Source of the DNA: DASQFQ01 sp963722815 | GTDB lineage: Bacteria > Actinomycetota > Thermoleophilia > Solirubrobacterales > Solirubrobacteraceae | Direction: 5' to 3' | DNA length: 64,000 bases | Assembly (NCBI GenBank): GCA_963722815.1 | Contig: CAVROM010000003.1 | Coordinates: 992,001-1,056,000, forward strand | Shown: positions 46,493 to 55,346 of the stretch, piece by piece | Layout: every line of letters begins with the position of its first letter | Position numbering within the stretch: the stretch's first letter is position 1 | Position numbers and translations under genes: made by a program | Notes under the pieces: model-generated | What the model was told of the DNA's origin: nothing | What the model saw: only the letters and a program-made list of their open reading frames with translations | The model's database searches: none

Positions 46493-46547
46493 GATGTGAA
46501 CGAAGGTACAGGAGTAGCTATGAATGATTCAAGGCTTGAATGATATT
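46480..46547. promoter_or_regulatory. MarR operators: TGAATNATTCA repeats between divergent genes
   Basis: TGAATCATTCA at 46481-46491 covers the start codon of the pump, and TGAATGATTCA at 46521-46531 has the same 11-bp palindrome. The second is extended by ATTCAAG-G-CTTGAAT (46527-46541) into a half-site TGAATGAT at 46537-46544. The two full sites are 40 bp apart. The 83-bp gap is strikingly AT-rich for this genome, as expected for a divergent promoter. Confidence 0.65.
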
Positions 46548-46575
46548 TCTGTGTCGCCTATCCTTCGGCGGCGCG

Positions 46576-47016
46576 ATGGCTGAACTTCCGCGCGGCATCA
46601 CGGACCGTCCCGCGCTGGTGCTGGTCAAGCTCGGCAACGAGATCCTGGCCCGCGCCGAGGATCCGCTGGCCGCGCTCGGGCTGAGCGGGCGCCAGTACCT
46701 GATCCTCGCCGTGCTCGGCACGGACGCGCCGCCGTCCCAGCTCGAGCTCGCCGGGCTGTGCGGCCTGCTCCCGGCACAGGTCGTGCCGGTGCTCGACGAG
46801 CTCGAACGGCGGGGTCTGGTCGCCCGCCAGCGCTCGGAGGAGGACCGCCGGCGCTCGGTGGTCCGGCTCACGCCCGCCGGCGAGGAGAGCCTTACCAAGG
46901 CGGACGAGCTCGCCCGCTCGATCGAGGACACGCTGTTCGGCGAGCTCGGTGACGGCGCGCGCGAGCAGCTCCACGGCACGCTCCGCGCCGCGCTGACGCG
47001 CACCGCGGCTGACTAG
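46576..47016 (+). CDS. MarR-family transcriptional regulator
   Basis: Intact 146-residue winged-helix regulator. Dimer helix ITDRPALVLVKLGNEILARA, HTH region GLSGRQYLILAVLGTDAPP and SQLELAGLCGLLPAQVVPVL, wing RQRSEEDRRRSVVRLTPAGE. ATG 46576 chosen because homology begins there. It is divergent from a DHA2 pump with matching palindromes between them, a classic autoregulated efflux switch released by a phenolic or drug ligand. Confidence 0.92.
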   Translation: MAELPRGITDRPALVLVKLGNEILARAEDPLAALGLSGRQYLILAVLGTDAPPSQLELAGLCGLLPAQVVPVLDELERRGLVARQRSEEDRRRSVVRLTPAGEESLTKADELARSIEDTLFGELGDGAREQLHGTLRAALTRTAAD

Positions 47017-47057
47017 CTGACCACACGGGCCGCGCGTTCGAGCCCGCGCCGAACGTC

Positions 47058-48235
47058 TCATGACGCGGCGGAAGGCGTCGACTCGGCCCCGACGACCCCC
47101 TTCTCGTGCTCTCGGCCCGTCCCCCACTCCCCCCCGGGAAGAACGCGCGCACGTCCTCGATGAGCCGGTCCGGCTCCTCGAGCGCCGCGAAGTGGCCGCC
47201 GCGCGGCATCTCGGTCCAGCGCGCGATCGCGTAGTGGGCCTCGACCCACTCGCGCGGCGGCGAGATGATCTCGTGCGGGAACGCGGCGTAGGCGACCGGC
47301 ACCTCGACGCGGCCGCGCTCGTCGCGCCCGGCCGGGTCGCGCGCGCTCTCGTAGTAGATGCGCGCGGCGCTCTCTGTGCTCCCGTGGGCGGGCGGGGCCC
47401 AATAGAACATGAGGTTGGTCAGCAGCGTGTCGCGCCCGAAGTAGCCGACGACGTCGCCGTCGCAGTCGCTCCAGGTCCGGAACTTCTCGAGGATCCAGGC
47501 GGCCAGGCCGGCGGGTGAGTCGGACTGGCCGACCGTCAGCGAGTCGGGCTTCGTGCGCTGCAGCCGCGAGTACGCGTCCTCGTACGTGCGCCAGTGGCGG
47601 TACTGCTCGATCGCGTCGGCGTGCTCCGGGCCTGCGTCGGCCGGCGGCGGCGCAATCACGTAGTTGACGTGGATCCCGGCCACGCGTTGGGGGTAGGCGG
47701 CGCCGAGCTTGGCGGCGAGGATCCCGCCCCAGTCGCCGCCCTGCACGCCGTAGCGCTCGTAGCCGAGCACCGACATCAGGGAATCGAACGCCGCGGCGAT
47801 CCGCGTCACGCCCCAGCCGCGCTCACGCGGCTTGCCGCCGAAGCCGAACCCGGGCAGCGCGGGCACGACGAGGTCGAACTGGTCGCTCAGGGGCCCGAGC
47901 AGCCGGCGGAACTCGTAGATCGAGCCGGGCCAGCCGTGGATCAGCAGCAGCGGGAAGGCGTCCGGCGCGCTCCCGCGCACGTGCCAGTAGTGCAGGTCCA
48001 CGCCGTCGATCTCGCACAGGAAGCCGGGCACGTCGTTGAGGTCCGCCTCGGCCGCGCGCCAGTCGTAGCCGTCGCGCCAGTACTCGCAGAGCTCGCGGAC
48101 GGTGTCGACCTTCGCGCCGTAGTCCCACTCGGTCCCGGGGATCGGCTCGGGCCAGCGCGTGCGCGCCAAGCGCTCGCGCAGGTCGCTCAGGACGGCGTCG
48201 GGGACGTCGATGCGGAAGGGGCGAGGGTCAGTCAT
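47058..48235 (-). CDS. Epoxide hydrolase (EHN-type alpha/beta hydrolase), 3' frameshift
   Basis: About 392 residues. The N-terminal EHN domain contains FRIDVPDAVLSDLRERLART and WPEPIPGTEWDYG. The hydrolase core has the HGWP oxyanion motif in LLIHGWPGSIYEFRRLLG, nucleophile Asp in VQGGDWGGILAAKLG and active-site His in MPRGGHFAALEEPDRL. A run of seven C at about 47133-47139 shifts the frame; the natural end is probably the stop at 47058. ATG at 48235 chosen; an ATG 12 nt upstream is possible. Opens epoxides to diols. Divergent from the ECF42 module. Confidence 0.87.
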
Positions 48236-48309
48236 GGGCTGAATCATTACGTCACCGCTCCGGGACCTCGATGCTGTCGCATCTCGCCCACCCCCGATGC
48301 CTACACGAT

Positions 48310-48338
48310 TGTCCAAACGCGACGGCGAGCGGCGACGT
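48310..48338 (+). promoter_or_regulatory. ECF42-type promoter upstream of the DGPF/sigma operon
   Basis: TGTCCAAA (48310-48317), 15 bp, then CGACGT (48333-48338), followed by TGGTGAG. The same layout and spacing occur at 50053-50081. The -35 TGTC and -10 CGAC match what is known of ECF42 promoters. Located 48 bp before the DGPF gene, implying autoregulation by the sigma factor. Confidence 0.7.
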
Positions 48339-48386
48339 AGTGGTGAGGCTCGCCTTAGGGTGCGGGCCACCGACGTTGGAGGAGCG

Positions 48387-48800
48387 ATGGCTCAGTACAT
48401 GCTGCTGGTGTATGAGGAGGAGGTCGACGAGGCCGGCCAGGCGGAGCGCGACCAGGCCGTGCCGTGGTTCCTGGAGCTGCATCGCGGCCTGCGCGAGGCC
48501 GGCGTGCTCGTGAACGTGAAGGCGCTGCGGTCGCCCGAGAGCGCGACGACGGTGCGCGTGCGCGACGGCGACGCGGAGATCGTCGACGGCCCGTTCGCGG
48601 TGACCAAGGAGATGCTGGCCGGCTTCTATCTCGTCGAATGCGCCGACCTGGACGAGGCGCTCGCGCTCGCCGCGCGGATCCCGCCGGCGACCTGGGGGAC
48701 GGTGGAGGTGCGTCCGGTCGTGCCGGTCGAGTGGTGGTCGCAGACGGCGTGCCGGCTCGGCCTGGAGCTGACGGACGAGGACAGACGAAACCTGGCGTGA
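48387..48800 (+). CDS. YCII/DGPF-domain protein, ECF42 partner
   Basis: Intact 137-residue dimeric ferredoxin-like protein. Start MAQYMLLVYEEEVDEAGQAE; the namesake DGPF lies in AEIVDGPFAVTKEMLAGFYL; ends EVRPVVPVEWWSQTACRLG. GGAGGAGCG precedes the ATG at 48387. DGPF proteins are encoded next to ECF42 sigma factors across actinobacteria and are part of their regulon; their biochemical action is unclear. Its TGA overlaps the GTG of the sigma gene. Confidence 0.92.
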   Translation: MAQYMLLVYEEEVDEAGQAERDQAVPWFLELHRGLREAGVLVNVKALRSPESATTVRVRDGDAEIVDGPFAVTKEMLAGFYLVECADLDEALALAARIPPATWGTVEVRPVVPVEWWSQTACRLGLELTDEDRRNLA

Positions 48801-50048
48801 ACGCCGACGCCGTCTCCGCCGCGGTCGCCCAGGCGTTCCGCGAGGAGCGAGCCATCGTGCTCGCGACCTTGATCCGGCAGGCCGGCGACTTCCAGCTCGC
48901 CGAGGACGCGGTGCAGGAGGCGTTCGAGGGCGCGGTGACGGCGTGGCGACGCGACGGCGTGCCGGCCAACCCGGGCGCGTGGATCACGATCGCCGCGCGC
49001 CGGCGGGCAATCGATCGCCTGCGCCGCAACCGCTCGGTCGCCGACCGCGCCGAGCGGCTGGCCGAGCTGACGCGCCTGGACGACCAGCACGAGGAGCTGA
49101 CCGTGGACGACGAGAGCGCGATCGTGGACGACCGGCTGCGGCTGATCTTCACCTGCTGCCACCCGGCGCTGGCGATGCCGGCACGCGTGGCGCTGACGCT
49201 GCGCGCGCTCGGGGGCCTCAGCACGGGCGAGATCGCGCGCGCCTTCCTGGTCGCCGAACCGACGATGGGCAAGCGGATCGTGCGCGCCAAGCGCAAGATC
49301 GCCGAGGCGCACATCCCGTACCGGGTGCCGGCCGACGAAGAGCTGCCCGACCGCCTGCGCGGCGTGCTCCAGGTCGTGTACCTGATCTTCAACGAGGGCT
49401 ACGCGGCGACCGAGGGCGATCGCCTCGTGCGCCAGGAGCTGTGCGACGAGGCCATCCGCCTCGGCGAGCTGCTGTGCCGGCTGATGCGCGACGACGCCGA
49501 GGTACGAGGGCTGCTGGCGCTGATGCTGCTGCACGACGCGCGCCGCGGCGCCCGCGTGGACGCCGGCGGGCGCTACGTCGCGCTCGGCGACCAGGACCGG
49601 TCGCTGTGGGATCCGGAGCGGATCCGCGCGGGGCTCGCGACGCTCGAGCGCGCGGTGCGCCTGCGGCGGCCCGGCAGCTATCAGCTGCAGGCCGCGATCA
49701 CGGCGCTCCAGATCCAGGCTCCGGACGCCGAGGCGACCGACTGGGCGCAGATCGCCGAGCTCTACGGCGCGCTCGCGCAGCTCAACCCCTCGGCGGTGGT
49801 CGAGCTCAACCGCGCGGTCGCCGTCGGCCTGGCCGACGGGCCCGCCGCGGGCCTCGAGCTGATCGAGCCGCTGCTCGCCGATCCGGCGCTCGAGCGCTAC
49901 CAGCCGCTGCACGCGGCGCACGCCGAGCTGCTCAGCCGCGCGGGCGACCGCGGACGCCGCCGCGCGCGCCTACGAGCGGGCGATCGAGCTGACCGCCAAC
50001 GCGGTTGAGCGCGCGGAGCTCGAGCGGCGTCTCGGCAGCTTGCGCTGA
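48797..50048 (+). CDS. ECF42 RNA polymerase sigma factor with C-terminal TPR-like extension (one frameshift)
   Basis: About 416 residues. Sigma2: LIRQAGDFQLAEDAVQEAFE and NPGAWITIAARRRAIDRLRR. Sigma4: ALGGLSTGEIARAFLVAEPT and MGKRIVRAKRKIAEAHIPY. The long C-terminal part (GVLQVVYLIFNEGYAATEGD, LLHDARRGARVDAGGRYVAL, LDQDRSLW-like GDQDRSLWDPERI) is the extension that distinguishes ECF42 and replaces an anti-sigma factor. The frame changes near 49955; the end is ELERRLGSLR. No anti-sigma gene is present. Matching promoters lie before its operon and before the DUF899 unit. Confidence 0.9.
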
Positions 50049-50052
50049 CGGG

Positions 50053-50081
50053 TGTCCAAATCGCGGTCCGGGCTGCGACGT
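50053..50081 (+). promoter_or_regulatory. Second ECF42-type promoter, upstream of the leader ORF and DUF899
   Basis: TGTCCAAA (50053-50060), 15 bp, CGACGT (50076-50081), then CCTGGTGAG. It is identical in both boxes and spacing to 48310-48338, with shared bases continuing past the -10. It begins 5 nt after the sigma gene's stop, so the sigma factor likely drives the downstream genes separately. Confidence 0.7.
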
Positions 50082-50115
50082 CCTGGTGAGAGCCAAAACG
50101 AAAGGAGCCTCACCA

Positions 50116-50199
50116 ATGCTCGATCTCGCCGTCATTACCGCAGCGCTCGCGCACAAGCGCGTCACCCGCCAGTTCCCCGGCCGCCGCACCACCCGATGA
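50116..50199 (+). CDS. 27-residue leader ORF coupled to DUF899 gene
   Basis: A short ORF MLDLAVITAALAHKRVTRQF plus GRRTTR, with AGGAG at 50103-50107 eight nt before its ATG, the best ribosome site in this stretch. Its TGA overlaps the ATG of the DUF899 gene (ATGA). The DUF899 ATG itself has no Shine-Dalgarno, so translation of that gene probably depends on this ORF. The peptide is basic with a short hydrophobic start. Function unknown; it may be only a coupling device. Confidence 0.6.
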   Translation: MLDLAVITAALAHKRVTRQFPGRRTTR

Positions 50200-50864
50200 A
50201 CCTGCCGCCGATCGTCTCCCCGCAGGAGTGGCAGGCGAGCTGGGAGCAGATGCTCGCCAAGGAGAAGGCGCACACCCGCGCCCGCGACGCTCTGGCCGCC
50301 GAGCGCCGCCGCATGCCGCGGATGGCCGTGGAGAAGGACTACCGCTTCGAGGGCCCGGACGGCCCGGTCGGCCTGCTCGACCTGTTCGACGGGCGCCGGC
50401 AGTTGATCGTCTACCGCCACTTCTTCGAGCCGGGCGTCTGCGGCTGGCCGGAGCGGGGCTGCCGCGGCTGCTCGATGATGGCCGCCCAGGACGCGCACCC
50501 GGCGCACCTGAACGCCCGCGACACCACGCTCGCGTACGTTTCGCGCGCGCCGCAGCCCGACATCGAGCGCTGGAAGCGCCGCACGGGCTTCGACGTCCCG
50601 TGGTACACGCTCACCGACGACTTCGACGCGGACTTCGGCGTCGGCGAGTGGCACGGGACCAACGCCTTCCTCCGCGACGGCGATCGCGTCTTTCGGACCT
50701 ACTTCATCAACGGCCGCGGCGACGAGGCGCTGGGGAGCACGTTCAGCTACCTCGACATGACCGCGCTGGGGCGGCAGGAGGACTGGGAGGACTCGCCCGA
50801 GGGCTACCCGCAGACCGGGACGCACCCCGAGTGGTGGCGGTTGCGCGACGAGTACGAGGCCTAG
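50196..50864 (+). CDS. DUF899 thioredoxin-like protein
   Basis: Intact 222-residue DUF899 protein. N-terminal IVSPQEWQASWEQMLAKEKA and RRRMPRMAVEKDYRFEGPDG, then YRHFFEPGVCGWPERGCRGC with three Cys in place of the thioredoxin-like active site, FGVGEWHGTNAFLRDGDRVF and TFSYLDMTALGRQEDWEDSP. Biochemical role unestablished. It is the main gene behind the second ECF42 promoter, so a stress-related redox role is a reasonable inference. Its stop overlaps the stop of the convergent response regulator. Confidence 0.88.
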   Translation: MNLPPIVSPQEWQASWEQMLAKEKAHTRARDALAAERRRMPRMAVEKDYRFEGPDGPVGLLDLFDGRRQLIVYRHFFEPGVCGWPERGCRGCSMMAAQDAHPAHLNARDTTLAYVSRAPQPDIERWKRRTGFDVPWYTLTDDFDADFGVGEWHGTNAFLRDGDRVFRTYFINGRGDEALGSTFSYLDMTALGRQEDWEDSPEGYPQTGTHPEWWRLRDEYEA

Positions 50865-51541
50865 GGCGCGACCGGGGGCGAGACGTCCGCCAGGAACATC
50901 AGGGTCGCCTTGACGCGCTTGCTCACGTCGTCCGCGTACGCGAGCCCCAGCTTCAAGAAGATCGAGTTGATGTGCTTCTCGACGGCGCGCTTGGTCAGGA
51001 ACAGCTCCTCGGCGATCGCGCTGTTGCTCTTGCCGCGGGCGATCTCCGCGAGCACGTCGCGCTCGCGGGCGGTCAGGTCGTTGAGCGGGGAGCTCTCGGC
51101 GCGGCCGCGGGCGTTCACGAGCCCCTCGACGATCTTGGGGTCGATCATCGAGCCACCGTCGACGACCGCGCGGATCGCGGTCATCAGCTCGGCGCGGTTG
51201 TGGAGCCGCTCCTTGAGCAGGTACGCGCGCCGGTCGGAGCCGCGCTCGAACAGTGCCAGCGCGTACGTCGGGTCGGCGAACTGGCTGAGGATCACCACGC
51301 CGATGTCGGGGTCGCTGTCGCGCAGGTCCGTGGCGAACCGGATGCCCTCGTCCGTGTTGGTGGGCGGCATGCGGATGTCGGCGAGCACGACGTCGGGCTG
51401 CAGCTCCTGGCAGCTCTGGCGCAGCGACTCTTCATCGGCCGCAGCGCCGACCACCTCGACGTCGGGGTCGACGGCGAGGAGCCGCTGTACGCCTTCGCGC
51501 ACGAGCAGGCTGTCCTCGCCGAGCAGGATCCGGATCGGCAT
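50861..51541 (-). CDS. NarL/FixJ-type response regulator
   Basis: Intact 226-residue two-domain regulator. Receiver: IRILLGEDSLLVREGVQRLL, phospho-acceptor Asp in PDVVLADIRMPPTNTDEG, Ser in VVILSQFADPTYA, Lys in AYLLKERLHNRAELM. LuxR-type HTH: LTARERDVLAEIARGKSNSA and LFLTKRAVEKHINSIFLKLG. The ATG at 51541 lies 24 bp downstream of the arylsulfatase stop, on the same strand. It is a likely partner of the kinases at 55330 or 58099. Confidence 0.93.
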   Translation of the reverse strand: MPIRILLGEDSLLVREGVQRLLAVDPDVEVVGAAADEESLRQSCQELQPDVVLADIRMPPTNTDEGIRFATDLRDSDPDIGVVILSQFADPTYALALFERGSDRRAYLLKERLHNRAELMTAIRAVVDGGSMIDPKIVEGLVNARGRAESSPLNDLTARERDVLAEIARGKSNSAIAEELFLTKRAVEKHINSIFLKLGLAYADDVSKRVKATLMFLADVSPPVAP

Positions 51542-51564
51542 GCGAGCGACCCTAACCGGTCTGG

Positions 51565-53925
51565 TTACTGCCTCGCCATCGCCACCCGCAGCAGCTCGTC
51601 GGCGCCGAGCATGTGGTCGGCGTCTTCGGCGGCCGCGCCGACGTCGATCTCGACCCAGCGCACCTCGCCCGTGAAGTCGTTCGGGACGGGGTAGTCGCTC
51701 GGCGACCAGGGCGCCGCCCTCCCTGCCGACGTCGCAGGTGTCGTCGGCCGAGAAGATCATCGCCGCGGTGGCGCCCGACCGCGCCGTCGCCGACCGGCTC
51801 GCCGTCGAGGTACAGGGTCGGCCGTGCCGCCCTTGCCGAGGCCCGGCCCGTCGTAGGCGAACTCCATCCGCACCTGGTGCACGCCGGCCGGGATCTCGCT
51901 GCTCGGAGCCGACGTAGAAGCGCTGGATGCCGAACAGGTTGTAGCAATAGCGCAGCCGGCCGTCCTTGACCAGGTACAGCGCCCAGCCGCCGATGCTGCC
52001 GCCCTGGGCGATGACCACGCCCTGCGCGCCGCCCTCGGGCACGTCGATCTCCGCCGTCACGGCATGCGACTTGTTCTTGATCGACACGATCGCGTGCTCC
52101 GACAGCCGGCTCATGCCGCCGAACAGGCGCTGGCGGTCGCCCTTGACGAGCACCGGGCGACCCGCGACCTCGGGCACGAGGCGCTCGGCGGCGCGGTCGT
52201 CGAGCGGGAGCACGTTGTTCTTGGTCGCCTCGATCACGAACAGGCGCTGGAGGTGGTGCAGCCGCTCCGGCTCCCGGGCGGCGAGGTCCTCGGCCTGCGT
52301 CCAGTCGGCGCTGGTGTCGTACAGCTCCCAGACGTCGTCGTCGAACGCGGGCACGTCCTCGCCGACGAGCAGCCACGGCGTCTTGTGCCGCGTCACCGCG
52401 GTCCAGCCCTTGTGGTAGATGCCGCGGTTGCCGAACATCTCGAAGTACTGCGTCTCGTGGCGCTCGGCCGCCGCGGCGTCGTCGAACGAGTAGCGCATGC
52501 TCGTGCCCTGGATCGGCGTCTGCTGGACGCCGTTGACGAACGTCGGCTCGGGCAGCCCGGCCGCCTCGAGCACGGTCGGCGCCACGTCGATCACGTGCGC
52601 GAACTGCGTCCGCACCTCGCCGCGCGCGGCGAACCCGTCGGGCCAGCTGCACGATCGTGCCGTTGCGGGTCCCGCCGAAGTGCGACGCGACCTGCTTCGT
52701 CCACTGGTACGGCGTGTCCATCGCGTGCGCCCAGCCGACCGCGTAGTGGCTGTAGCAGTCCGGCCCGCCGAACTCGTCGAGCCGCTCGATCAGGAACTCG
52801 GGCGTCTCGATCGCGGCGGCGCCGTTGAAGTTGATCATCTCGTTGAACGTGCCGTTCAGCGTGCCCTCCGCCGAGGCCCCGTTGTCGCCGATGATGTAGT
52901 AGACGAGCGTGTTGTCGAACACCTCGAGGTCCTCGAGCGCGTCGAGCAGCCGGCCGACGTGGTGGTCGGTGAACTCGAGGAAGCCCGCGTAGACCTCCAT
53001 CTGGCGGCGCAGGACCGGCTTGAGGTCCTCCGGCATGTCCTCCCAGGCCGGGATCTCGTCGTGGCGCGCGGTCAGCTCCGCGTCGGGCGGGATCACGCCG
53101 AGCTCCTTCTGGCGCGCGAAGATGTCCTCGCGCAGCGCGTCCCAGCCGCCGTCGAAGCGCCCCTTGTACTTGTCCGCCCACTCCTTCGGCACGTGGTGCG
53201 GGGCGTGCGTCGCGCCGGGCGCGAAGTAGGCGAAGAACGGCTTGTCGGGCATCAGCGCCTTCTGCTGGCGCACCCAGCCGATCGCCTTGTCGGTCATGTC
53301 GCCCATGAGGTGGTAGCCCTCCTCGGGCGTGCCCCACGGCTCGACCGGCGTCGTGCCCTCGTAGAGCGCCGGGTAGTACTGGTGCGCCTCGCCGCCGATG
53401 AAGCCGTAGAAGTACTCGAAGCCGCTGCCGGTCGGCCAGTTCTCGAACGGGCCCATCGGGCTCGTCTCCCACACCGGGACCTCGTGGCACTTGCCGAACT
53501 GGGCCGTCGAGTAGCCGTTGAGCTTGAGGATCTCGGCCAGCGGCGCGCAGTGGTTCGGGCGCCGCGACGAGTAGCCGGGCGCCGCCGTCGCGATCTCGGT
53601 GATGCCGCCCATGCCGACGGTGTGGTGGTTGCGGCCGCTCAGCAGCGCCGCGCGCGTCGGCGAGCACAGCGCCGTGGTGTGGAAGCGGTTGTACTTCAGC
53701 CCGCCGGCGGCCAGCCGCTCGGCGTTCGGCGTGGCGATCGACGCCGCCGAACGCGCTCGACGCGCCGAAGCCGACGTCGTCGAGCAGGACGACGAGCACG
53801 TTCGGCGCGCCCGCCGGTGGCCGGACCGGCTCGATCGGCGGGAACGCCGTGTCCGGGTCCTTGGCGTCGTACGTCGTCAGGCCGGTTGCATGCCGGTCGG
53901 GAACGGGGAGGGCGTCGCGTGCCAT
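51565..53925 (-). CDS. Cys-type arylsulfatase (frameshifted)
   Basis: About 785 residues. Metal site NVLVVLLDDVGFGASSAFGG; the modification motif CSPTR in HTTALCSPTRAALLSGRNHH, where Cys becomes formylglycine; GYSTAQFGKCHEVPVWE with catalytic Lys and His; and VYYIIGDNGASAEGTLNGTF for the second metal pair. The C-terminal part has beta-sandwich segments. Frame changes near 53750, 52640, 51905, 51800 and 51705. The maturation enzyme is encoded at 54456. No signal peptide is seen, so it may be cytoplasmic. Start 2 nt after the receiver gene's stop. Confidence 0.87.
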
Positions 53926-53927
53926 GT

Positions 53928-54332
53928 CTACTCCTTGGGGGGATCCGCCGGGGGCCAGTAGTGCCCGAGATCGGCCCGGGCGAGGTGGGACTTGCGTACG
54001 AACCCGCGGGCGCCGCAGGCCGCGATCTGCTCGTCCATGTGCTCGTAGTCGCCGTCGGAGGCGAGCAGGACCGCGAGGTCCGGATGGCTGCGTGTGAGGG
54101 TTCCGCAGACGCCGAAGCCGTCGTCGTCGCCGAGGCGGACGTCGAGCAGCAGCGCGGTCGGGTCGTGGTGCTCGACCGCGTCGATCGCCGTGGCGGCGTT
54201 GGCGGCCTCGGCCACGACGTCGTAGCCGCGCGCCTCGAGCAGCCGTCGCGCGACGCTGCGGAAGCCGGCTTGGTCGTCCACGATCACAACCCGCGGGCGC
54301 GTGGCGCTGCTCCTCTCGACGATGATCGTCAT
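53928..54332 (-). CDS. Stand-alone receiver-domain response regulator
   Basis: Intact 134-residue protein with only a receiver domain. RPRVVIVDDQAGFRSVARRL acidic pocket, phospho-acceptor Asp in ALLLDVRLGDDDGFGV, Ser in VLLASDGDYEHM and Lys in GARGFVRKSHLARADL. There is no output domain, so it may signal by protein contact. It is immediately upstream of the sulfatase (2 nt apart), and its last codons (AAGGAG) form the sulfatase ribosome site. Divergent from the formylglycine-generating enzyme. Confidence 0.9.
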   Translation of the reverse strand: MTIIVERSSATRPRVVIVDDQAGFRSVARRLLEARGYDVVAEAANAATAIDAVEHHDPTALLLDVRLGDDDGFGVCGTLTRSHPDLAVLLASDGDYEHMDEQIAACGARGFVRKSHLARADLGHYWPPADPPKE

Positions 54333-54358
54333 AGCCTGCGCGGCGTGTGGCCCGGCGA

Positions 54359-54421
54359 CAAGGGTGCGTGCATGCCTCGCCGGGGGGCGTACAGCCCCCG
54401 AGATTCGCGCACGCACCCTTG
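54359..54421. repeat. 13-bp inverted repeat enclosing a second hairpin
   Basis: CAAGGGTGCGTGC (54359-54371) and GCACGCACCCTTG (54409-54421) are perfect inverted copies. Between them GGGGGC (54383-54388) and GCCCCC (54394-54399) form an inner hairpin. The structure fills half of the 123-bp gap between the divergent receiver and FGE genes. It may be a large operator, a paired-promoter element or a mobile palindrome. Confidence 0.7.
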
Positions 54422-54455
54422 AGCGGCGCTCCCGTGGGCTGCGAGGCTGCGCCGC

Positions 54456-55346
54456 ATGAGGGCTGCAGAAGCAGTACGAGACGGCATGGCCCGGATCCCG
54501 GCCGGCTCGTTCCTGATGGGCAGCGACGATTTCTACCCGGAGGAGGCGCCCGCGCGGCGCGTGGAGGTCGAGGCGTTCTGGATCGACGAGCGGCCGGTCA
54601 CCGTCGCGGACTTCCGCCGCTTCGTGAAGGCCACGGGCCACGTCACGGTCGCCGAGCGCGCGCCCGAGGCGGCCGATTTCCCGGACGCCGACCCGGCACT
54701 GCTGGTGCCGGGCTCGCTGGTGTTCCACCCCACCCGCGGGCCCGTCGACCTCTCCGACTTCCGCAACTGGTGGGCCTACCTGCCGGGCGCGAGCTGGTCG
54801 CGGCCCGAGGGTCCGGGCAGCGACGTGTACACGCGCGCGGGGCATCCCGTCACCCACGTCGCACACGAGGACGCGCTGGCGTACGCGGCGTGGGTGGGCA
54901 AGTCGCTCCCCACCGAGGCCGAATGGGAGTACGCCGCCCGTGGCGGCCTCGAGGGCGCCGTCTACGCGTGGGGCGACGACCCGTTCCCCGACGGGCGGGC
55001 GATGGCGAACACGTGGCACGGAGAGTTCCCGTGGCAGCACATCGGGGTCGACGGCTTCACGGGCACCTCGCCCGTCGCCACCTACCCCGCCAACGGCTAC
55101 GGCCTCTATGACATGACCGGCAACGTCTGGGAGTGGACTGTCGACGCCTTCGAGCACGCGCCGTCCGCCTCGCCGTGCTGCGGCGGCGCCGCGCCCTCTG
55201 CCGGCGAGCGGCGGCTGGTGATCAAGGGCGGCTCCCACCTGTGCGCGCCGAACTACTGCCTGCGCTACCGCCCGGCGGCACGCCAGAGCGAGACGCCCGA
55301 CACCTCGACGAGCCACCTCGGCTTCCGCTGTGTCGCGCGCGAGTAG
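54456..55346 (+). CDS. Formylglycine-generating enzyme (FGE/SUMF1 family)
   Basis: Intact 296-residue copper-dependent oxidase that converts the CxPxR Cys of sulfatases to formylglycine. MARIPAGSFLMGSDDFYPEE start, EVEAFWIDERPVTVADFRRF, SLPTEAEWEYAARGGLEGAV, YGLYDMTGNVWEWTVDAFE, and the active-site Cys pair in IKGGSHLCAPNYCLRYRPAA. All match authentic FGE rather than generic sulfatase-modifying-domain proteins. ATG 54456 used; the ATG at 54486 begins the conserved part. Its substrate is surely the neighbouring arylsulfatase. Confidence 0.93.
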   Translation: MRAAEAVRDGMARIPAGSFLMGSDDFYPEEAPARRVEVEAFWIDERPVTVADFRRFVKATGHVTVAERAPEAADFPDADPALLVPGSLVFHPTRGPVDLSDFRNWWAYLPGASWSRPEGPGSDVYTRAGHPVTHVAHEDALAYAAWVGKSLPTEAEWEYAARGGLEGAVYAWGDDPFPDGRAMANTWHGEFPWQHIGVDGFTGTSPVATYPANGYGLYDMTGNVWEWTVDAFEHAPSASPCCGGAAPSAGERRLVIKGGSHLCAPNYCLRYRPAARQSETPDTSTSHLGFRCVARE

